Of a stretch of DNA of 64,000 bases, positions 53,936 through 61,760 are shown piece by piece. The stretch is from NCBI GenBank assembly GCA_943789305.1, contig CALSTP010000001.1:658178-722177 (forward strand), in the 5' to 3' direction. Each line of letters begins with the position of its first letter. The first letter of the stretch is position 1. This DNA is from an uncultured Flavobacteriaceae bacterium (lineage in GTDB: Bacteria > Bacteroidota > Bacteroidia > Flavobacteriales > Flavobacteriaceae). Position numbers and translations under genes: made by a program. The notes beneath the pieces are model-generated. The model did no database searches. It saw nothing but the letters and a program-made list of their open reading frames with translations, and had not been told where the DNA came from.

Positions 53936-54421
53936 ATGAGTGAAAGTATTCATCAATTTATCACCAATGACCTTTCTGGAAAAGATTTTGATTTAGGATC
54001 TTTAAAAGGTAAAAAAGCAATGATTGTTAATACAGCTTCAAAATGCGGGTTGACCCCTCAATACAAGCAGCTACAGGCAATGTATCAAACTTATGAATCT
54101 GAAGGGTTTATTATCATTGGTTTTCCTGCGAATAATTTTATGGCACAAGAGCCTGGGTCGGACACTGAAATTGCAGATTTTTGTGAAGCTAATTACGGAG
54201 TAACTTTTCCGATGATGTCAAAAATCGATGTCGTAGGAGAGGAGATGCACCCTATTTATAAGTTCTTAACTCAAAAAGAAAAGAATGGAGTAATGGATTC
54301 AAAAGTAACATGGAATTTTCAAAAATATTTATTGAATGAAGAAGGGATTTTAGAAAAAGTAATCGATCCCCGAACATCTCCAGATGATCCCGAAGTAATC
54401 GATTGGATCACAAGTAAATAA
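53936..54421 (+). CDS. glutathione peroxidase-like thiol peroxidase
   Basis: NTASKCGLTPQYKQLQAMYQTY, GFPANNFMAQEPG, VTWNFQKYLLNEEG. Confidence 0.9.
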   Translation: MSESIHQFITNDLSGKDFDLGSLKGKKAMIVNTASKCGLTPQYKQLQAMYQTYESEGFIIIGFPANNFMAQEPGSDTEIADFCEANYGVTFPMMSKIDVVGEEMHPIYKFLTQKEKNGVMDSKVTWNFQKYLLNEEGILEKVIDPRTSPDDPEVIDWITSK

Positions 54422-54427
54422 TATAGA

Positions 54428-55576
54428 ATGAAAAAGAGTAAAGTCCAAACGATTTGCGTTCATGAAGGACAGTTGGTAGATGAGCAACATAAGGGTGCAA
54501 TTTCTCCCCTTTATATGGCTACAGCCTATGCCTATGATGGGGTCGAAATAAACCGCTATCCACGTTATTTCAACACGCCCAATCAAGTAGGATTAGCAAA
54601 AAAAATAGCAGCCTTAGAAGGAGCAGAGCAGGGATTGATTTTTGGGTCGGGAATGGCAGCAGTTTCTACAGCTTTATTATCTCATCTCAGGGCTGGAGAT
54701 CATGTAATTCTTCAAGAAGACTTGTACGGAGGCACAACGAATTTGGTGGTCGAAGAATTTAATAAGTTTGGGATTGAATATTCGTTTACCAAAGGACTGA
54801 AAAAAGATGATTTTGAGGTTTTGATTAAAAAGAACACTCGGGTAATTTATTTGGAAACACCCAGTAATCCTTTGATGAAAATTGTTGACCTAGAAGCAAT
54901 TGCATTCTTGGCACGTTCAAAAGGACTGATTACCATGATAGACAACACCTTTGCATCTCCAATCAATCAGAATCCGATAACATTTGGTATTGATGTTGTA
55001 ATTCACAGTGCTACCAAATATTTAGGAGGGCATAGCGATATATTGGCTGGTGTGGTGGTAGGCTCAGAAAAGCAAATGAATCTTGTTTTTCAAATGGCAA
55101 AAAACTTGGGAGGAAGTTTAAGTGATTATACGGTTTGGCTTTTAGAAAGGAGTATCAAAACCTTATCCCTACGAGTGCATGCTCAAAATCAAAATGCCTT
55201 AGAATTGTCAAGGTTTTTACAAGGAAAATCTTCTGTAGATGCAGTTTATTATCCAGGGCTTGAAAGTCATCCTGACCACAATTTAGCCAAAACCCAAATG
55301 AAGGGTTTTAGCGGAATGTTCTCTTTTGAATTGAATACATCTTATGGCTTGGATGTTTTTCAGCAAAATTTAAAACTCATTAAACCTGCTATGAGTCTTG
55401 CAGGTGTTGAGAGTACCTTAACAATTCCTTGCAAAACATCTCACAGTCTTTTATCGCCAGAAGATCGATTAGCACAGGGTATTCAGGATAATTTAATACG
55501 TTTTTCCTCAGGGATAGAGCATGTGGAAGACTTAAAAGAAGACATCAATAGTGCTTTAAAAAAATCAAAGAAATGA
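54428..55576 (+). CDS. Cys/Met metabolism PLP-dependent enzyme (cystathionine gamma-synthase/beta-lyase family)
   Basis: RYFNTPNQVGLAKKIAALEGAEQGLIFGSGMAAVSTAL, SATKYLGGHSDILAGVV. Confidence 0.88.
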   Translation: MKKSKVQTICVHEGQLVDEQHKGAISPLYMATAYAYDGVEINRYPRYFNTPNQVGLAKKIAALEGAEQGLIFGSGMAAVSTALLSHLRAGDHVILQEDLYGGTTNLVVEEFNKFGIEYSFTKGLKKDDFEVLIKKNTRVIYLETPSNPLMKIVDLEAIAFLARSKGLITMIDNTFASPINQNPITFGIDVVIHSATKYLGGHSDILAGVVVGSEKQMNLVFQMAKNLGGSLSDYTVWLLERSIKTLSLRVHAQNQNALELSRFLQGKSSVDAVYYPGLESHPDHNLAKTQMKGFSGMFSFELNTSYGLDVFQQNLKLIKPAMSLAGVESTLTIPCKTSHSLLSPEDRLAQGIQDNLIRFSSGIEHVEDLKEDINSALKKSKK

Positions 55577-56274
55577 AGGTAGATATTTTAGCTTTTGGCG
55601 CACATCCTGATGATGTTGAACTGGGTTGTTCAGGTAGTATTTTATCGTCAATTGATGAGGGTAAAAGTGTAGGTATTGTAGACTTGACACGAGGAGAGTT
55701 GGGAACCCGAGGTGATTTAAAAACTCGAGATAGAGAAGCTAAAAATGCTGCTGCAATTTTGGGGGTTTCTTTCCGTAAAAACTTAGGCTTTAGAGACAGT
55801 TTTTTTGTCAATGATGAAACTCATCAACTTGAGATAATTAAACTCATACGAACGCATAAGCCCAATGTGGTTTTATGCAATGCAGTTGATGACCGCCATA
55901 TTGATCATCCCAAGGGAAGCAAGCTCGTTAGTGATGCATGTTTTTTATCGGGATTAATCAAAATTGATACCCAACAAGAGGTTTGGAGACCCAAGCAAGT
56001 TTATCACTACATTCAGTGGAAAGATATTGAGCCGGATTTTGTGGTTGATATATCCCAATTTATAGACCAAAAAATGGAAGCAATAAAGGCATACAAAAGC
56101 CAATTTTTTGATGCAAGTAATAAAGCTCCTCAAACTCCCATCAGTAGTCAAAACTTTCTAGATAGTGTTCGTTATCGTGCTCAGAATTTGGGAAGATTAG
56201 CTGGAGTAGATGCAGCAGAGGGTTTTACCACCGAAAGAGTAGCTGGAATACAGTCCTTTAACAATTTGTTTTAA
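55573..56274 (+). CDS. bshB1: bacillithiol biosynthesis deacetylase BshB1
   Basis: FGAHPDDVELGCSGSI, DLTRGELGTRG, DDRHIDHPKGSKLVSDACFLSGL; 4-nt overlap with the upstream PLP gene. Confidence 0.9.
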   Translation: MKVDILAFGAHPDDVELGCSGSILSSIDEGKSVGIVDLTRGELGTRGDLKTRDREAKNAAAILGVSFRKNLGFRDSFFVNDETHQLEIIKLIRTHKPNVVLCNAVDDRHIDHPKGSKLVSDACFLSGLIKIDTQQEVWRPKQVYHYIQWKDIEPDFVVDISQFIDQKMEAIKAYKSQFFDASNKAPQTPISSQNFLDSVRYRAQNLGRLAGVDAAEGFTTERVAGIQSFNNLF

Positions 56275-56330
56275 ATTTTTTTTTTTGGCTTTGGAGAGGT
56301 CGAAAAAAGTATTAAATTTGCCGCACAAAC

Positions 56331-56405
56331 GGTGGTTGTAGCTCAGTTGGTTAGAGCGCCTGATTGTGGTTCAGGAGGTCGGCGGTTCGAGACCGCTCTT
56401 CCACC
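56331..56405 (+). tRNA. tRNA-His (anticodon GTG, encoded -1 G)
   Basis: GGTGGTTGTAGCTCAGTTGGTTAGAGCGCCTGATTGTGGTTCAGGAGGTCGGCGGTTCGAGACCGCTCTTCCACC; promoter TAAATTTG at 56313-56320. Confidence 0.92.
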
Positions 56406-56411
56406 CTTATA

Positions 56412-56442
56412 AAGAGATAGTTAATGCTGTCTCTTTTTTTTT
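56412..56442 (+). terminator. Intrinsic terminator after tRNA-His
   Basis: AGAGATAG-TTAATG-CTGTCTCT followed by a T-run. Confidence 0.65.
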
Positions 56443-56943
56443 AGGGTAACAAATGGGGTAACGAATCATTCTATTTTCTTGACAGTTCACTTCTAAATTT
56501 ATAGTACTCAATTGGCTTTACTCTTTGTCTTTTAATTTAAAAGAAGTAACTGAAACTAATGAAGAGGATATGCCAATGATTTAGTAGACATAGCTTGTAA
56601 AAAACGAACACTTTAAGCCTGTATTCAACAATCTAGAATAAAAAATAAACTGTTTTATTTATTTGTTAAAGTTAATTAGTGCTGTTTTACATCTAAAAAA
56701 GCAGCTTATAAATGTTTAAACTTATTAATAGTTTGATTTATGATTTAGTTATTTAGTTTAGAGTTTTAATTTAAAATATTTAGGAGTAATTTTAAGTATC
56801 TAATTAACCTCCTCCCACCAAAGGTACAACACAACACCCACTAAAGTCAAGCTGTTTTTATTTTAGTTATTGAACATAATTAGTTAATAACACATCTCCA
56901 TTAATACTTAAAAAGACCTGAATCACTGAAGATGATATACCTG

Positions 56944-57046
56944 TTATTGAACTGTAATAGTTCCATACATCCCATTGTGAGCTGAACATTGGTAGTAATA
57001 TGTTCCAGCCGTTGCCGGTGTCCAAGTTACGATTCCGTTTACGAAA
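56944..57046 (-). pseudogene. C-terminal fragment of a cupredoxin-like protein
   Basis: Minus-strand reading VNGIVTWTPATAGTYYYQCSAHNGMYGTITVQ*, type-1-copper C-x2-H-x2-M pattern; 5' end lost at about 57040. Confidence 0.6.
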
Positions 57047-57070
57047 CGTTTTATATTATTATTTTCAATT

Positions 57071-57337
57071 TTGATTATTACTACTTCCTGCTCCGGAGAC
57101 GATGATGGAGGGACAGGTGACTGCTTAGTTTGTGATAAAGCATATTTAAAAACTTATGATAATGGTGAACTTGTATCAACTCAAGAATTAACTTGGGAAG
57201 AAAATTTGGTGATTTTAGGCTTAGACGGTTTCTGTGTGGGTACTGATCTTTATAGGGAAACAACAATCAACAAAGCAATGCTCGAGGTTTATAAAGTTCA
57301 ATATGAAAATGAAAGTTCTAATTGTTATTTTAATTAA
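57071..57337 (+). CDS. small putative lipoprotein, N-terminus probably damaged
   Basis: Reading back in frame gives ACG AAA CGT TTT ATA TTA TTT...: (T)KRFILLFSILIITTSCSGDDDGG, a lipobox signal peptide with ACG (57041) where ATG is expected. Confidence 0.4.
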   Translation: MIITTSCSGDDDGGTGDCLVCDKAYLKTYDNGELVSTQELTWEENLVILGLDGFCVGTDLYRETTINKAMLEVYKVQYENESSNCYFN

Positions 57338-57463
57338 TAGATCAGAACCCCAGCATCCAAAAAAATATTTTAACTAAACCTATTTTAATATCATTCATTT
57401 TTTGATTGTAATTTAAATTCATTCTTAAAGATAACTTTGGTAATTTAGATTAAAATTAATGCT

Positions 57464-57691
57464 ATGATTCAATCCACAAATGCATGTATTAATTGTGAAA
57501 ACTTAACAGCAGAAATAAATTGTTCTGTTCATAACCTAACTACAGAACTAGATAATGTATGCGACGATCACAATTTCAAAAGAACAATAACAAGAAATTC
57601 AAGTTGTAATAACTGTAATCATTACAAAGCTGTGGGTTGTCCTAATCCTACTTCAGCTTCCGACGGAATGCTTTGCTTTTCGTGGTCATAG
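57464..57691 (+). CDS. Cys-rich mini-protein (75 aa, 8 Cys)
   Basis: MIQSTNACINCENLTAEINC...CDDHNF...NSSCNNCNHYKAVGCPNP...MLCFSWS; TAACTTTG at 57432-57439 and a terminator downstream. Confidence 0.55.
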   Translation: MIQSTNACINCENLTAEINCSVHNLTTELDNVCDDHNFKRTITRNSSCNNCNHYKAVGCPNPTSASDGMLCFSWS

Positions 57692-57715
57692 CCCAAAAAT
57701 ACTTTTTAAAAAAAA

Positions 57716-57742
57716 GGGTCAATAAAAATTGACCCTTTTTTT
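57716..57742 (+). terminator. Intrinsic terminator after the Cys-rich ORF
   Basis: GGGTCAA-TAAAAA-TTGACCC followed by seven T. Confidence 0.85.
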
Positions 57743-57790
57743 ATATCCAATGGTCAATAATTCTTATATTTGCGGTAATTTTAATCGTTA

Positions 57791-57878
57791 TTTTAAATTA
57801 ATCTAAATAAGTTTTGGGTTTTACTTATTTATTAGTTTATATTTGTTCAAAATAATTCTTATTTAGATTAATTAAAAA
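57791..57878 (+). promoter_or_regulatory. Promoter flanked by a long inverted repeat (Fur-like candidate)
   Basis: 57796-57811 AATTAATCTAAATAAG is the exact reverse complement of 57858-57873 CTTATTTAGATTAATT (21 nt with 1 mismatch when extended); TATATTTG -7 element at 57838-57845 lies between. Confidence 0.6.
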
Positions 57879-57887
57879 TAATATAAA

Positions 57888-59135
57888 ATGACAAAAATGT
57901 ATTTATTTATATTACCGCTGCTACTTTTTAACTGTACTAAAACAGAAATTGAAGAAGTCATTAAAGAAGTCGAAGTAGAACGAATCGTAACAAATACCGT
58001 AATTGAGACGGTAACGGTAACCAGCACTGTAGTAATTGCACCAGAGGAGTATTCCTTTACACGAAATGGTGTATCTACAGTTTACTACACTGGGCAAGCT
58101 GCACGTTTGAAGATGGCTACCGAACTGAAATCAGCTATGAATAATCTTTCTTCAACCCAAATTGGGATAGATAAAATGTTTAATCAAGGAAAAGGGTTTA
58201 GCGACTCTTCTTTAGATGCCTCAGGAAAAAAAGTTGGAAATAAAACTGCCGCCTCTCCTATTGCATCTGCTACAGTAAAACCCCTGTTTGACGAATGGAT
58301 AACTGAATTTACATCTGTAGTCATTCCTGCTATAAATAATGACATAACAGCATCTTCAGGTATAGATGGATCATATACAGAGGCAGATGGATCACGAACA
58401 GTAAAAGTGAATGCTAAAGGATTTGAATTAAATCAAATTTTTTCGAAAGGATTAATAGGAGCTTTACAAGTAGATCAAATTGTCAATGGATACCTCTCTT
58501 TTTCAAAACTTGATGGTGCAAGACAAGATCATGAAGATGATGTTTACGCCTATACCTATCCTGGCCAAGCTGAACCCTCTATTACCAAAATGGAACATTA
58601 TTGGGATGAAGGATTTGGTTATTTGCAAGGCCTAGATAATCAATTTGCATCGGGTCTCGGTGATCCCTCTACAGGAAAAGATACGGCTAATTTAAATTAT
58701 TATCTAAATAAAGTCAACAAACAAACCAATGAAGCAGGAATAACTGATCGCATATACAAGGCATTCACAATTGGAAGAGCAGCAATTACTGCTAAGGACT
58801 ATGATGAGCGAGATCGTCAAGCAACAATTATTGCCTCAGAACTTTCTAAAGTTATTGGCTACAAAGCTCAATCTTACTTGAGAGACGCTGCTGAAGATAT
58901 CGAAAATGGAGATTGGGCGGATGCATTACATGCTTTGTCTGAAGCTTATGGATTCATATTGGGGTTACAATTTACTAAAGCTACAGATGGAGCTCCTTAC
59001 CTAACTAATCAAGGGGTTAACGAACTACTCAATGAACTATCTGCTGGGACAGGTGGATTTTGGGAAAGAACTCCTGATGAATTAACAGCTATGGCTGACC
59101 AATTAGAACAAATTACGGGTTTAAGCTCAGAATAA
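57888..59135 (+). CDS. DUF4856 domain-containing lipoprotein
   Basis: Lipobox LLLFNCTKT; Glu/Val/Thr-rich linker; YSFTRNGVSTVYYTGQAARLKMATELKSAM...GKGFSDSSLDASGKKVGNKTAAS. Confidence 0.8.
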   Translation: MTKMYLFILPLLLFNCTKTEIEEVIKEVEVERIVTNTVIETVTVTSTVVIAPEEYSFTRNGVSTVYYTGQAARLKMATELKSAMNNLSSTQIGIDKMFNQGKGFSDSSLDASGKKVGNKTAASPIASATVKPLFDEWITEFTSVVIPAINNDITASSGIDGSYTEADGSRTVKVNAKGFELNQIFSKGLIGALQVDQIVNGYLSFSKLDGARQDHEDDVYAYTYPGQAEPSITKMEHYWDEGFGYLQGLDNQFASGLGDPSTGKDTANLNYYLNKVNKQTNEAGITDRIYKAFTIGRAAITAKDYDERDRQATIIASELSKVIGYKAQSYLRDAAEDIENGDWADALHALSEAYGFILGLQFTKATDGAPYLTNQGVNELLNELSAGTGGFWERTPDELTAMADQLEQITGLSSE

Positions 59136-59149
59136 ACAAAGAAAACACC

Positions 59150-59179
59150 TAACCTAGCAAGTTCATCCTTGCTAGGTTA
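59150..59179 (+). promoter_or_regulatory. Intercistronic 12-bp perfect stem-loop without T-run
   Basis: TAACCTAGCAAG-TTCATC-CTTGCTAGGTTA. Confidence 0.75.
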
Positions 59180-59203
59180 ATATTAGTAAACGTAAAGAAA
59201 AAA

Positions 59204-60361
59204 ATGAAGAAATCAATCTATTTCAAACTTGTAATACTATTATTGATTTTTCAGGGCTGTTCGGGTGATTCAGATACAATCGAAATCATTGAAAAAACTG
59301 ATCAATCAAATGTGAGCGACAACAACAGCAAGTCCACAGCTGAATTTGATCGTTCAAGCATGCTCAGTTTTTGGGCAGATAGCATCATACTCCCTTCAAT
59401 AATTGGTTTTGAAAATGAATTGAATATCTTCAATGAAAATGTAGCAAATTTTACCGCTAACCCAAATGCAAATAACCTATCGCTGTTGCGTGAGCAATGG
59501 CTGACGACTTACAAAAAATGGCAATACGTTGAAATGTTTGATATGGGCGTTGCTGAAGAAATTTTTTTTAAAAATCGGATGAATATTTTCCCGGCCAATG
59601 TAGAACGCATAGAACGTAATATCAAAAATCAAAAATTTAATTTTGACGAATCAGCAAATTTTGCAGCTCAGGGATTCACAGCTCTCGATTATTTGTTGTT
59701 TGGTGTTGAACAGGAAGATGATACAATCCTTACAAAATATTCCGATTCGAGTTTAAATTACGATGACTATTTGATTCAGGTTACATCAAAAATGCTAGAG
59801 CTAACTGTTTTAGTAAAAGCACAATGGGAAGGTGATTATAGAGATAGTTTTGTGCAATCAACCGACAACAATGCAACCTCAAGTATCAACATGATGCTCA
59901 ATGACTTTGTCTATTACTTCGAAAAAGGATATCGTGCGAACAAGTTTGGAATTCCTGCAGGTGTTTTTTCTGGAGGTCCACTCCCAAATAGAGTTGAAGC
60001 CTATCATGGTGAAATGTACTCAAAAATCCTCTCACTTGAAGCCACTACTGCGATCGAAAACTTCTTCAATGGAATTGCTTACAATGACCCTGAAACTTTA
60101 GGACCAAGCATAAAAGATTATCTTGATTTTGTAGAGTCAGGTTTGGCTGAAAGACTCAGCGAACGCATTAACGAAAAACTGCAAGGCGGACGAACAAAAA
60201 TTAACGAGTTAAACACGAATTTCATAAAACAGATTGAAGATAACAATACCTCAATGCTCCATACCTACGATGCAATTCAGAGTACGGTTATTCTATTCAA
60301 GGTAGACATGCTTCAAAAACTCAATGTAAGTGTCGATTATGCTGATGCAGATGGCGATTAA
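59204..60361 (+). CDS. imelysin family lipoprotein (peptidase M75/ICMP-like)
   Basis: Lipobox FQGCSG; REQWLTTYKKWQYVEMFDMG, AAQGFTALDYLLFGVEQ imelysin-type motifs. Confidence 0.85.
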   Translation: MKKSIYFKLVILLLIFQGCSGDSDTIEIIEKTDQSNVSDNNSKSTAEFDRSSMLSFWADSIILPSIIGFENELNIFNENVANFTANPNANNLSLLREQWLTTYKKWQYVEMFDMGVAEEIFFKNRMNIFPANVERIERNIKNQKFNFDESANFAAQGFTALDYLLFGVEQEDDTILTKYSDSSLNYDDYLIQVTSKMLELTVLVKAQWEGDYRDSFVQSTDNNATSSINMMLNDFVYYFEKGYRANKFGIPAGVFSGGPLPNRVEAYHGEMYSKILSLEATTAIENFFNGIAYNDPETLGPSIKDYLDFVESGLAERLSERINEKLQGGRTKINELNTNFIKQIEDNNTSMLHTYDAIQSTVILFKVDMLQKLNVSVDYADADGD

Positions 60362-60383
60362 ATCATAAAATTTAAAAGTAAAA

Positions 60384-61760
60384 GTGTTTAAAAGTTATCT
60401 AAACGAATCCAAAATACACCCGGCCCCTTTGGCTGTCTTTAGAATTCTTTTTGGATCCTTGATGCTAACTACCCTCATTCGTTTTTGGGCAAATGGATGG
60501 ATTCATACACTTTATATTGAGCCAGAATTTCACTTTAAATACTATGGATTTTCTTGGGTAACTGATTTCGGAAATTACACCTATTTACTTTATGTGATTT
60601 GCATCATATCTTCAATAGGAATTATTTTGGGATATCGCTACAGACTATCCATTTTCTTGCTTTTTCTTCTTTTTACTTATACGGAACTCATTGATAAAAC
60701 AACCTATCTCAATCATTACTACTTCACAAGCTGTATTGCACTCTTACTCTGTTTTCTTCCCGCCGCACATTATTTCTCATTAGATGCATTGAAAAAGAAA
60801 AAAACAATTGAAGCTATTCCATCTTGGATGGTTGATGGCATTAAACTCTTTTTGTGTATTGTTTATTTTTACGCGGGAATTGCAAAAATTAATTCGGATT
60901 GGTTAATCGAAGCACAACCACTTTCAATATGGTTAACCTCAAAATACGATATCCCCTTAATTGGTGAGTTACTAAAGTACAAATTGATACACTACACAGC
61001 AAGCTGGTCAGGAATGCTGTATGATGTGTTTATCTCTTTTTTTCTCCTATACCCTAAAACTCGTAAAATTGCTTTTCTTTTTGTGCTTCTGTTCCACATA
61101 ATGACAAAGGTCTTTTTTCCTTCAATAGGAATGTTTCCATTCATCATGATCTTCGGAGCCACAATATTTTTTGATGTGAAATGGCATAAAAACATACTTC
61201 TTCATCTCCATTATTTAGGTATAAAATTGACTCAAAAGTTTGATTTTTTAAAGTCTAAATTAACTTCAAAAAAATCCATCACTTTATTTAAGCCAAAAAA
61301 ACATGTCCTTCCAATATTTCTCACTTTCTTTTTTATTCAACTGCTTTTACCGTTTCGTTATTTCGCTTATCCAGGAGAATTATTTTGGAATGAACAAGGC
61401 TATCGTTTTTCATGGCGTGTTATGCTTATGGAAAAGAAGGGGTACACCACTTTTAAAATAAAAGATAGCGTTAGTCAAAAAACTTTTTATGTAGATAATA
61501 CTGATTTTCTTACACCGTTCCAAGAGCGGCAAATGAGTTTTCAACCAGATTTTATTCTAGAGTATGCACACTATTTAGCTGATCATTTTGAAAACCAAGG
61601 TCATCAAAACATACAAGTTTTTACCGATAGTTTTGTAGCATTGAATGGGCGTCCAAGCCAGAGATTCATTGATCCTAGTACAGATCTTTCAAAAGAAATA
61701 GAATCATTTAAACACAAAAAATGGGTACTTCCCTTAGAAGATGAAATATACGGTTTGTAG
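60384..61760 (+). CDS. HTTM-domain membrane protein (vitamin K-dependent gamma-carboxylase-like)
   Basis: HPAPLAVFRILFGSLMLTTLIRFWANGWIHTLYIEPEFHFKYYGFSWV; ELIDKTTYLNHYYFTSCIALLLCFLP; GTG start. Confidence 0.82.
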   Translation: MFKSYLNESKIHPAPLAVFRILFGSLMLTTLIRFWANGWIHTLYIEPEFHFKYYGFSWVTDFGNYTYLLYVICIISSIGIILGYRYRLSIFLLFLLFTYTELIDKTTYLNHYYFTSCIALLLCFLPAAHYFSLDALKKKKTIEAIPSWMVDGIKLFLCIVYFYAGIAKINSDWLIEAQPLSIWLTSKYDIPLIGELLKYKLIHYTASWSGMLYDVFISFFLLYPKTRKIAFLFVLLFHIMTKVFFPSIGMFPFIMIFGATIFFDVKWHKNILLHLHYLGIKLTQKFDFLKSKLTSKKSITLFKPKKHVLPIFLTFFFIQLLLPFRYFAYPGELFWNEQGYRFSWRVMLMEKKGYTTFKIKDSVSQKTFYVDNTDFLTPFQERQMSFQPDFILEYAHYLADHFENQGHQNIQVFTDSFVALNGRPSQRFIDPSTDLSKEIESFKHKKWVLPLEDEIYGL

